Shown in pieces: positions 56,070 through 64,000 of a stretch of 64,000 bases of DNA (its first letter is position 1; each line of letters opens with the position of its first letter). Position numbers and translations under genes: made by a program. The notes beneath the pieces were generated by a model. That model was given only the letters and a program-made list of their open reading frames with translations. It made no database searches and had not been told where the DNA came from. The stretch is from an uncultured Treponema sp. (GTDB lineage Bacteria; Spirochaetota; Spirochaetia; Treponematales; Treponemataceae): assembly GCF_946187725.1 (NCBI RefSeq), contig NZ_CAMHSK010000012.1, positions 1 to 64,000 on the forward strand, given 5' to 3'.

Positions 56070-57521
56070 GCTGTTATCGAAAAGATTGGTGCAATCGGTG
56101 AAGTTGCGTACACAGAAGAAAGCAAAGGAAAGATTGATACAGCCCGCAACGCATATGACGCACTGACCACAGCACAGCAAGCACTCGTTACAAACTACAC
56201 GACGCTGACTACCGCTGAATCTACCTACGCGGGACTTGCTCCAGCGTTCAGGTCACGCTCGGAAGCGAAAGCTACACGCTCAGCTCGGCGAATACTGAGA
56301 GCGGTGTTGCAAAAGCGGAAACGGCACTTACCCTTTCAGAACTTAGCGCAACCTACACCGAAACCGACATTGCACCGGGAAACTACATCGCCGTATTCTC
56401 TATGTTCAAGAATCCTACTACTCCAATCAGCAGAATCGCAGGATACACAACGAAACTCGGAACCTACTCGCACTACGACGAAACCTACACATTCCCGACC
56501 CTTACGGACGCAAGCGGCAACTTCACATTTGCAGGATGGAACATACAGACGGCAGCGGAACAGCACTCACAAGCACCGAAAATCAGAGCGGAAATCTTAC
56601 GTTGTATGCTCAGTGGGAGTCTAGCAGCAGTGGGGATGAGACTGCCACTCCGCTTACCCTTGAAGCAATTGAAGTTGCTGCCGGCGACAAAGTCTGCTTC
56701 TATGCGGAAAGCTCAGAAAATACATCTTCGGCATCTATGCAGATTGCCTGCACGGCAGACTGCAATGTGTACGGCAACATTATGAGCCTTGTCACGCTTG
56801 AAGAAAATTCCATCAGCGCAAGACAATGGAATCCCAACGCAACAACCCTGACGGACTATGCATTTTACAGGCTGTTCTAAAATAACACCCATATAAAGAA
56901 TCATGCTTCTAAGGCTCTGTATCTGCCGGCAACCACACTTGCAACTGCTTGCTATAGCATTATGTTCAAGGACTGTACAAGCCTTGCCTACATCAAGTGT
57001 CTTGCAACTGATATTAGTGCAAGCGCATGCACCAATGAATGGGTGGTCGGCGTCGCTGCAAGCGGCACCTTTGTAAAGGCTGCCAGCATGTCAGACTGGC
57101 AAACAGAAAGCATAAACGGCATTCCGTCTGGCTGGACGACAGAGGATGCAACTGGTGCAGTGGGGGGACGGGAGCTACGAACTATACGACATTGCAAAAC
57201 GGCGACGTCATCAGGGTGGGCGACACCTTCATACCCGCAGGCTCATCTGGAAGATTCTGGTCTATAGATGGTTCTATCTGTGATAATGGCGTTACTTTTA
57301 CGCTGATACGCGCAAACCTGACGCTGTTTGATGACGGAGCTGCCGTAAGCGAAGAAGCTGAGGACGGTGAATATTATGTTTTCAAAGTCGGAACAGGAGG
57401 GTATCAACTCGAATACAGCAGGCTGCATGTGACGGCAACATCCGACGGAATTGTCGTGTCGAATGTGAATATAGGCAGCATCTGGAACTCCTGCGCGGTT
57501 GCCGTACATGAGCCCGACTGA
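56070..57521 (+). pseudogene. Multiply frameshifted remnant of a repeat-rich surface/exported protein (FIVAR-like and InlB-repeat/BspA-like segments)
   Basis: Consecutive segments in different frames: frame 3 AVIEKIGAIGEVAYTEESKGKIDTARNAYDALTTAQQALVTNYTTLTTAESTYAGL; frame 2 SVQVTLGSESYTLSSANTESGVAKAETALTLSELSATYTETDIAPGNYIAVFS...GNFTFAGWN; frame 1 HTDGSGTALTSTENQSGNLTLYAQWE...DYAFYRLF*NNTHIKNHASKALYLPATTLA...MFKDCTSLAYIKC...; frame 3 GGTGATNYTTLQNGDVIRVGDTFIPAG... Confidence 0.75.
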
Positions 57522-57760
57522 TAACTAATCCCTGCGTCTGCGGAATGCATAAAACAGCCAGTTCTCTGCTTTTACCGAAAGCGGCTGGCCTTCAGCATGG
57601 CTTGTTCCTTATGCATGGCGCGTATGAATGGAGCGACTGGCGCAAGTACAGAACACAAACAAGCATGATAACAAAGGTGCTTGCCGCCCCTCGACTATAC
57701 AGCTCGAAAAGTGTTCTGGTAAGGTGCGATACGGATGTCGATGCGCACCCCCAAAACTAA

Positions 57761-57817
57761 AAAAAATGCCGCATGACCTGTTGAAGTGCATTCACTTCTG
57801 GCTATGCGGCGGTTTTT
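57761..57817. terminator. Bidirectional terminator-like nested hairpin
   Basis: GCCGCAT ... ATGCGGC with nested GAAGTG-catt-CACTTC, A-tract left and T-tract right. Confidence 0.75.
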
Positions 57818-57841
57818 ATGATGTGGTGCTACAATTTTTCG

Positions 57842-58067
57842 CTAAGCAAGTACATTTTCGCGCTCAATTTCTTCCTTGAGAGCAAGCACCTGTTCCAGAG
57901 GAAGCGAGCAACAATCAGCAATCATTTCTGGTGAGAGATTTGCCTTTTGAAGAAAATTCTTCGCATTGGCGATTTTGGTGTCTTCAACAGCAATCTGCTT
58001 TTGTACCTGTATGAACTTCTCCTGATCCCATTCGCCGAAAATCATGGACTGCTCCTCCCTGCTCAGA
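57842..58067 (-). pseudogene. Orphan duplicated 3' cassette of the adjacent PD-(D/E)XK/Rpn-type gene
   Basis: Encodes LSREEQSMIFGEWDQEKFIQVQKQIAVEDTKIANAKNFLQKANLSPEMIADCCSLPLEQVLALKEEIERENVLA, parallel to the C-terminus of 58063..58977. Confidence 0.8.
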
Positions 58068-58977
58068 CTAAAACTGTACTTGATTTCTCAATCTCGTCTT
58101 TGAGCGCAAGCACTTGTTCAAGGGGGAGAGAAACGGCCTGAGATATTTGCTCTGGAGAACCAAGATTCATGTGAATCAAATTCTTCGCATTGGCGATTTT
58201 GTTGTCTTCAACTGCAATTTGTTTCTGCACTTGTATGAACTTTTCTTGGTCCCATTCACCGAAAATCATGGATTGTTCCTCCTTGCTCAGATTATTGAAA
58301 TACTCGGTGAGAAGAGCTTCCTGGCGGCACTTGTCGAGCGCGTACTTCGGGGGATTCTTCTCTCCGTTTTGCTTTCCTATTCTAGCATACTCCGTAAAAT
58401 TTGAATATGCAAGAAGAGGCTCGCATTTCTGGAGAATCGGGTGATTCGCGTTCTTGTTGATGTTGTAGATTTTCACTGTCAGGTCGAGCGATAGCGATTC
58501 GGGCAAATCCTTCAAGTTTGTCGCTTGCTTGATTTCCTTGAACGCGTCGGAAAGCCGCATGATTTTTTCCTGCGGGTAAGCGTCTTCTCCGTTGTAGAAA
58601 ACATAGCACTCCGGGCGGGGGAGCTTTATTTCTTTCGTGTTGTACTTGTCGTTGTCGGTGAAGAAGCGGTTGTAGTGTGCTACCAGATATTCGAGGCATC
58701 GGAACGGCATGTTGTTGTTGATTGTACTCTGATGCTCGGCGAGAACTACGATGCTGTCATTGATTTCCATCGATACATCATTCTCTATGTTGTTGTAGAC
58801 CACATTTTCCAGCATGACCGGTTTTATCTCGACCTCGCCGATTTTGAAGTTCGTGTTGTGAATCGCGTTGTAGAGCGAAAGAAAATGCTCTTTTGCGTTC
58901 ACATTCCGTCCGAACATGTTCACGAAGAGTGAGCTCTTGTAATCGTGTTTTTGATTTGTTGCTTCTGTTGGTGCCAT
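58063..58977 (-). CDS. Rpn / PD-(D/E)XK nuclease-family putative transposase-like protein
   Basis: YKSSLFVNMFGRNVNAKEHFLSLYNAI...VVLAEHQSTINNNMPFRCLEYLVAHYNRF...LPRPECYVFYNG typical of this family. Confidence 0.8.
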   Translation of the reverse strand: MAPTEATNQKHDYKSSLFVNMFGRNVNAKEHFLSLYNAIHNTNFKIGEVEIKPVMLENVVYNNIENDVSMEINDSIVVLAEHQSTINNNMPFRCLEYLVAHYNRFFTDNDKYNTKEIKLPRPECYVFYNGEDAYPQEKIMRLSDAFKEIKQATNLKDLPESLSLDLTVKIYNINKNANHPILQKCEPLLAYSNFTEYARIGKQNGEKNPPKYALDKCRQEALLTEYFNNLSKEEQSMIFGEWDQEKFIQVQKQIAVEDNKIANAKNLIHMNLGSPEQISQAVSLPLEQVLALKDEIEKSSTVLV

Positions 58978-59043
58978 AAATGACTCCTTTTTTCGAATAA
59001 GTAAGATTTGAAGAAAAACAAGTATGGGGATGACTGATAAGTT

Positions 59044-59078
59044 AAGTGGTTTCGACTAGCTCAACCACCACTTTTTTT
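59044..59078. repeat. AGTGGTTTCGACTAGCTCAACCACCACT palindromic element with T-tract
   Basis: GTGGTT-tcgactagctc-AACCAC inverted repeat; resembles a GGTTTCGACNAGCTCAACCAC-type dispersed element recalled from many bacterial genomes. Confidence 0.6.
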
Positions 59079-59244
59079 ACTTATTGAGCAGCACCTCTTT
59101 CTTTTTCTTCTATCTATTTATTTGAAAAAAAAGTAACTTTTCGGCAATCTCTGACGAAAAAAGTGAAAAAAAAATCGAATTATTGAATCAACTCACCAAA
59201 ATCAGTAAAATAGCCTTAATCAAAAATAAACTCATGGGGAACTT

Positions 59245-60966
59245 ATGAAAATTACTGGCGCACAAATCGTAATTGAATGTCTTGTTGAGCAGGGAGTTAA
59301 CACAGTTTTCGGCTATCCGGGCGGAAACATCCTCAACATTTATGACGCACTTTATCAGAATTCAGACCGAATCAATCATATTCTAACCGCACATGAACAG
59401 GCTGCTGCCCATGCCGCAGACGGTTATGCCCGCACCACAGGAAAGGTCGGTGTCTGTATGGCAACTTCGGGTCCTGGAGCAACGAACCTCGTAACTGGCA
59501 TCGCGACTGCCTATATGGATTCAGTGCCTGTTGTTGCAATCACTTGTAATGTCGGTACTCCATTGCTCGGAAAAGACACTTTTCAGGAAATCGACATCAC
59601 TGGCGTAACTATGCCGATTACAAAGCACAACTTCATCGTAAAAGATGTTGCTGATCTTGCAAAAACTTTCCGCGAGGCGTTCATCATCGCAAAATCAGGC
59701 AGACCGGGTCCTGTCCTCATCGACATCCCTAAGGATGTAACTGCAAAAATGTGTGAATTTGAGCCTCTTCCAAAAGGTTCAGACGGTCTCAATGACCTCA
59801 TCGCTGAAAATGCAAATTTCTCACGCGTTGTTCATGTTGCCGTTCCGACCGACGAAGAAATCAAAAAAGCTGCTGAAATCATCAATAAGGCAGAACGCCC
59901 TGTAATTTATGCAGGTGGCGGCATTAAAATCTCTGGTGCCGAAAAAGAACTTCTCGAATTCGCAGAAAAGGCACAGATTCCTGTTTCAGAAAGCTTGATG
60001 GGCCGCGATGTATTCCCGGCTTCGCACCCGCTTTGTACCTGGATGGTCGGTATGCACGGAACTCGTGCCAGCAACATGGCTGTAACCGAAAGCGACCTCG
60101 TTCTTGCTCTCGGTTCACGGTTCAGTGACCGCGTAATCGGTGATCCAAAAAAATTCGCTGAGCACGCTACTGTCTTCCACATCGACATTGACCCTGCTGA
60201 AATCAACAAGAATATTCCGGTCGGCGGTCAGCTCATTGGCGATGTAAAGTCAATTCTTACCCGTCTTCTTCCTCTTATCGAAAAGCGCGAGCACAAAGAC
60301 TGGCTCAAACAAATCGCTGAATGGAAAAAAGAAGTTCCAGCTTGCTATTCAGAAGTCAAGCCGGACGCAATCAATCCAAAATTCATGCTCGAAACTGTTC
60401 ACAAATACGCTGGCGACGACGCATATATCACAACCGAAGTCGGACAGCACCAGATGTGGACAGCTCAATTCTATCCGTTCGGAAAGTCGCGCCGTTTCGT
60501 AACATCCGGCGGTCTTGGAACAATGGGATACGGAACAGGAGCCGCAATGGGAATTCAGGTCGGTTTGCCGCAGTCGCGCGTTGTTCATATCGCAGGTGAC
60601 GGCTCATTCCGCATGAACTGCAACGAGCTTTGTACAATCGCGCGCTACAATCTTCCTATTGTAATCGTTCTCGTAAACAACGGAACTTTGGGAAATGTCC
60701 GCGTATGGCAGAAACTCTTCTACGACAAACGCTACAGCCACACAACCCTCGACTTCGGTCCTGATTGGGGCAAGCTTGCCGACGCATACGGAGTAGGCTA
60801 TTACAAGGCAAACAACAATGCCGAATTCGAAAAGGTCTTCAAAGAAGCGTTCGAGAGCAAAAAGCCTTGCATCGTCGATTCTCGTGTTGATATCGATGAG
60901 ATGATTCTCCCGATGGCAATCCCTGGAAAACCAATCGATGACCAGATGATGAGCTGGGATAATTAA
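59245..60966 (+). CDS. ilvB: Acetolactate synthase large subunit
   Basis: FGYPGGNILNIYDAL, HEQAAAHAADGYARTTGKVGVCMATSGPGATNLVTGIATAYMDSVP; ThDP motif GDGSFRMNCNELCTIARYNLPIVIVLVNN. Confidence 0.96.
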   Translation: MKITGAQIVIECLVEQGVNTVFGYPGGNILNIYDALYQNSDRINHILTAHEQAAAHAADGYARTTGKVGVCMATSGPGATNLVTGIATAYMDSVPVVAITCNVGTPLLGKDTFQEIDITGVTMPITKHNFIVKDVADLAKTFREAFIIAKSGRPGPVLIDIPKDVTAKMCEFEPLPKGSDGLNDLIAENANFSRVVHVAVPTDEEIKKAAEIINKAERPVIYAGGGIKISGAEKELLEFAEKAQIPVSESLMGRDVFPASHPLCTWMVGMHGTRASNMAVTESDLVLALGSRFSDRVIGDPKKFAEHATVFHIDIDPAEINKNIPVGGQLIGDVKSILTRLLPLIEKREHKDWLKQIAEWKKEVPACYSEVKPDAINPKFMLETVHKYAGDDAYITTEVGQHQMWTAQFYPFGKSRRFVTSGGLGTMGYGTGAAMGIQVGLPQSRVVHIAGDGSFRMNCNELCTIARYNLPIVIVLVNNGTLGNVRVWQKLFYDKRYSHTTLDFGPDWGKLADAYGVGYYKANNNAEFEKVFKEAFESKKPCIVDSRVDIDEMILPMAIPGKPIDDQMMSWDN

Positions 60967-60994
60967 TTAGCAATTAGCAGGTAGCGCCTGGCAA
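60965..60994. repeat. ATTAGCAATTAGCA repeat abutting ilvB stop
   Basis: Shares ATTAGCAATTAG with 13157..13187, also at a stop codon. Confidence 0.55.
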
Positions 60995-61659
60995 TTGATG
61001 CTGTTTTTTCAGTTCCAGCAGAAAAGGGTGAAGAATGGACAGCTTCAATTGCTTATGATACAGATGATTTAATCGAAATCAATGACAGCGAAGTAAGTGG
61101 TGTTGAAGCTTCTGAAATCTATGAACTTGGATACTTGTCTGGCTCATCTGGCACGGGCGCAGGTTCATTTATTCTTTTCGTAAATGAAAACGAGAACAGT
61201 GGTACACACGAAGCAACAATCACAGTCAATTATAAGGGAGCTAAAACTGCAAAAACTGTTAATCTTACTCAGAAAGCTGCCAGCACAAACGGTGCGGAAG
61301 AAAATCCACGACAGAAACAGTTCATCGGTTACGGCTACAATGCCCGCCAGGGATACGTTTCTTCAACTGCCCGCAAAAAGGAAATCTTCAAGACTACAGA
61401 GCTTGTCAGCGATGGAATTGAAATTTCGGATGAGGACGGAGACACTGAATCTGTAAAAATCAAATTCACTGATGACGGAAATTCCGTCACCTTCCGCGAG
61501 GCTTCTGGCTCAAATATCGCAGAACTTGAAAGCTCCCTCAAACTTACTGTAAACGGAACTCTAGACCTTGACTGGGGCGGTTTTTCAAGTGAACTTGAGT
61601 CTCATTCAGAATGGACACACAAAAGCAGCAAAAATTACCAGTACGCACGAACTGATTGA
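60992..61659 (+). pseudogene. Truncated BACON-like domain plus partial MACPF-like region, lacking a start codon at the 5' end
   Basis: Open frame without ATG: AVFSVPAEKGEEWTASIAYDTDDLIEINDSEVSG...GSFILFVNENENSGTHEATITVNYKGAKTAKTVNLTQKA (BACON-like), then QKQFIGYGYNARQGYVSSTARKKEIFKTTEL...LDLDWGGFSSELESHSEWTHKSSKNYQYARTD*. Confidence 0.55.
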
Positions 61660-61739
61660 TTATAAATCTAAGGAGTCGTGAGGATTCAAACTTAAATTCT
61701 GCTGAAAAATCGTGCTTTTGTGTTATAATAATTTTCTAT

Positions 61740-62897
61740 ATGAAAAGATATTTTTTTAAATCATTTATAACACAATGCACCGCAGCTTTTTTGGTTGCGG
61801 CTTCACTGGCTGGCTGTGCTTCTTCTCCACGCACTAATCCTTCATCAAAGCATTCCTTTGAGCTTACAAGCGCGGAACACATTCTTTCGCAGATGACGAC
61901 CGAGGAAAAAGTGGCTCAGCTTTTTATCATAACGCCGGAGCAGCTTGTGTCAGGCGTAATTCACGGCGCTCAAACCGAGCCGAATTCAGCACTTGCAAAG
62001 GCCGCCGAAAAATATCCTGTCGCCGGTTTCATTCTTTTTGCGCGGAACATAAAAAATCCTGCGCAAACACGCACATTCACAAAATCCCTTTCATCGCTCA
62101 CACCGATTCCTGCAATTCTTGCTATTGATGAGGAAGGCGGTCGGGTGGCACGGCTTGCACGGAACGAAAATTTCTTTCTTCCTAAGTTCAAGAGCATGGG
62201 TGCGGTAGGAAAATCAGGAAACATAGAAAATGCTCGCGGAGCAGGGCAAATCATCGGCTCATACCTTTCAACTTTCGGGTTTACAGTTGATTTTGCACCT
62301 GATGTCGATGTAAACACAAATCCGGAAAATATCGTTATCGGAGACCGTGCATTCGGTGAAAATCCTCAGCTTGTAGCCGATATGGCTGGTGCATTTTTAA
62401 ACGGTCTGCATTCGACAGGCGTAAAAGGCTGCATTAAGCATTTTCCTGGTCACGGAGACACAAAAGGCGACACCCATGCGGAATATGTTGCTGTCACAAA
62501 GAACTGGGAAGAACTTAAAACCTGCGAGCTTATTCCTTTTAAACAGAATTTTGGGCTAACGGACTGCATCATGATTGCGCATGTAACCTGCACGGCTTTA
62601 GACAGTGTTTATCCTGCCTCTCTGTCTAGAAAACTCATCACTGATAAACTTCGCGGCGAGATGGGGTACAAAGGACTCATCTTGAGTGATGCGCTTGATA
62701 TGGGGGCAATCGAAAAGAATTACGGCTCAGGGGAAGCAAGCGTTCTTGCATTTGAGGCCGGAAACGACATTATTCTTATGCCGAAAGATTTTCATGCCGG
62801 CTATGAGGCTGTTCTTGAGGCAGTGCGTTCAGGCAGAATCAGCGAAGAGCGTCTTAATGAAAGCGTTATCAGAATTTTGCAGCTGAAAGGGTATTAA
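61740..62897 (+). CDS. Glycoside hydrolase family 3, beta-N-acetylhexosaminidase (NagZ-like) lipoprotein
   Basis: Lipobox SLAGCASS; ILAIDEEGGRVARL, GCIKHFPGHGDTKGDTH, GLILSDALDMGAI. Start ATG 61740 preferred over 61656. Confidence 0.92.
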   Translation: MKRYFFKSFITQCTAAFLVAASLAGCASSPRTNPSSKHSFELTSAEHILSQMTTEEKVAQLFIITPEQLVSGVIHGAQTEPNSALAKAAEKYPVAGFILFARNIKNPAQTRTFTKSLSSLTPIPAILAIDEEGGRVARLARNENFFLPKFKSMGAVGKSGNIENARGAGQIIGSYLSTFGFTVDFAPDVDVNTNPENIVIGDRAFGENPQLVADMAGAFLNGLHSTGVKGCIKHFPGHGDTKGDTHAEYVAVTKNWEELKTCELIPFKQNFGLTDCIMIAHVTCTALDSVYPASLSRKLITDKLRGEMGYKGLILSDALDMGAIEKNYGSGEASVLAFEAGNDIILMPKDFHAGYEAVLEAVRSGRISEERLNESVIRILQLKGY

Positions 62898-62914
62898 AAA
62901 CTTGTGGAGTTAAA

Positions 62915-64000
62915 ATGATTAAGAAGACTGCGTATTTTCTGCTACTGATGATTTGTTTTGCGGGCGTTCTGATTTTCACGGTCTGCACTTTGTCAAAATC
63001 GGCGGGCTACGGATTAAAATCCCGCGTAATTCTTGGTGATGAGCAGTTTGAGCAATATGAACCTCTTTTAAAAGACAAACGGGTCGCGCTCTTTTCAAAT
63101 CATTCCGGTATCGTTGGTGACAAAATCACGCTTTCGGACGGAAGAATTCAGTATGGCGGTTTCGTAAGTTCTGCTGAAAACGATTTTTCACTCATTCCTT
63201 TTGGAAAAGACTTGTCGGGAAAATCCGTTTCTTATGGGGATCATGTCCTTGATTTGCTCATTTCCCACGGAATTAATGTAACGACGATATTCTGCCCGGA
63301 GCATGGTTTTCGGGGCACAGAAGATGCGGGCACAATTATTGCAAACAGCGTCGATGAAAAAACGGGCGTTCCGATTCGTTCTCTTTATGAAGATGACATG
63401 AACCATACGATAAATCCAAAGAACATGGAGTTTTTTGATACGCTTGTCATAGACATTCAGGATGTCGGGCTTAGATACTACACTTATTACATTACGCTGT
63501 ATTATCTTATTGATGAATGTGCAAAAAATCAAAAACAAGTCATAATCCTTGACCGTCCGAATCCGAACGGCTTTTATGTAGACGGTGAAATTCTCAGGGA
63601 TGAATGCAAATCCGGAGTGGGGCTGCTCCCGCTTCCGACGGTGCACGGCATGACTTTGGGTGAACTTGCCCTGATGATAAACGGCGAGGGATGGCTTTCG
63701 GCTGATAAAAATGCATGTGATCTCACGGTAATTCCCTGCAAAAATTACACTCATCAGACCAAATACGCGCTCGTCCGTGCTCCTTCGCCCAACATCAAGG
63801 ATATGCGCTCTGTGTATTTGTACGCTTCAACTTGCTTTTTTGAGAACACGATTGTTTCCATAGGGCGTGGCACTGATTTCCCCTTTGAAGTTTACGGAAG
63901 CCCTTGCTTTTTTGCACTTAGTGGCGCTGATTTTTCTTTTGAGCCGAAATCAATGCCTGGTGCTGTAAATCCGCCGTTTTTGGGCGAAAAATGCTATGGG
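62915..64000 (+). CDS. DUF1343 / NamZ-like exo-beta-N-acetylmuramidase, 3' truncated by window (absent from ORF track)
   Basis: MIKKTAYFLLLMICFAGVLIFTV...KDKRVALFSNHSGIVGD...TTIFCPEHGFRGTEDAGTIIANSVDEKTGVPIRSLY...DVGLRYYTYYITLYYLIDEC...ILDRPNPNG. Confidence 0.88.
   Translation, partial: MIKKTAYFLLLMICFAGVLIFTVCTLSKSAGYGLKSRVILGDEQFEQYEPLLKDKRVALFSNHSGIVGDKITLSDGRIQYGGFVSSAENDFSLIPFGKDLSGKSVSYGDHVLDLLISHGINVTTIFCPEHGFRGTEDAGTIIANSVDEKTGVPIRSLYEDDMNHTINPKNMEFFDTLVIDIQDVGLRYYTYYITLYYLIDECAKNQKQVIILDRPNPNGFYVDGEILRDECKSGVGLLPLPTVHGMTLGELALMINGEGWLSADKNACDLTVIPCKNYTHQTKYALVRAPSPNIKDMRSVYLYASTCFFENTIVSIGRGTDFPFEVYGSPCFFALSGADFSFEPKSMPGAVNPPFLGEKCYG

Noticed and set aside
57545-57760. Possible small gene after the surface-protein remnant
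   Set aside because: No family, no clear RBS, adjacent to decayed sequence; could be more remnant but not supportable.
59080-59244. Possible T-box or leader-peptide attenuator upstream of ilvB
   Set aside because: No T-box consensus, no branched-chain-residue-rich leader ORF and no terminator/antiterminator pair recognised apart from the palindrome at 59044.
63188-63754. 188-aa minus-strand ORF near the window end
   Set aside because: Antisense to the plus-strand DUF1343/NamZ-like frame, which is open from 62915 to the end of the window.
1-64000. CRISPR arrays, rRNA and tRNA genes, intact transposons
   Set aside because: No regularly spaced direct repeats, tRNA-like cloverleafs, rRNA segments or transposase with terminal repeats were recognised by eye; a tRNAscan/Infernal run would be needed to exclude small RNAs.

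Overview
The window looks like a chromosomal segment of a Treponema-type spirochaete. This is inferred from gene content and order only; no search was run. It starts inside ileS and ends inside a DUF1343/NamZ-type gene that is missing from the ORF track because it runs off the window. Main blocks: (1) ileS 3' end and two small lipoproteins. (2) A tightly overlapping five-gene minus-strand cluster, ~3.4-11.9 kb: degenerate GGDEF-like membrane protein, two tandem Maf/DUF115-like proteins, one unknown protein, and one ~1,020-aa acidic low-complexity protein. (3) Housekeeping genes: FtsB/DivIC-like, YrdC/Sua5, smpB, lepB, hemW, and a histidine kinase/response regulator pair. (4) A long flagellar export/motor cluster: flbD-motA-motB-fliL-fliM-fliY-fliO-fliP-fliQ-fliR-flhB-flhA-flhF-flhG-hyp-fliA-fapA-like. 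(5) DnaJ-domain protein, glgC, Mla/Mce transport genes, phoH, PgpH-like HD, ybeY, corC/tlyC-like, TPR protein. (6) cstA, ilvD plus a 54-aa sORF, and an ATP-grasp gene with what looks like an in-frame repeat insertion. (7) An accessory, decaying stretch, ~56.0-61.7 kb: multiply frameshifted surface-protein remnant, a PD-(D/E)XK/Rpn-type gene with a tandemly duplicated 3' cassette, ilvB, and a truncated BACON + possible MACPF remnant. (8) nagZ-like and NamZ-like peptidoglycan recycling genes. No rRNA, tRNA, CRISPR array or intact IS element was recognised by eye. The points most worth a second look are the coupled acidic-scaffold/Maf/GGDEF-like cluster, the repeat inside the ATP-grasp gene, the duplicated C-terminal cassette of the PD-(D/E)XK gene, the toxin-like and surface-protein remnants, and short dispersed repeats sitting at or next to stop codons.
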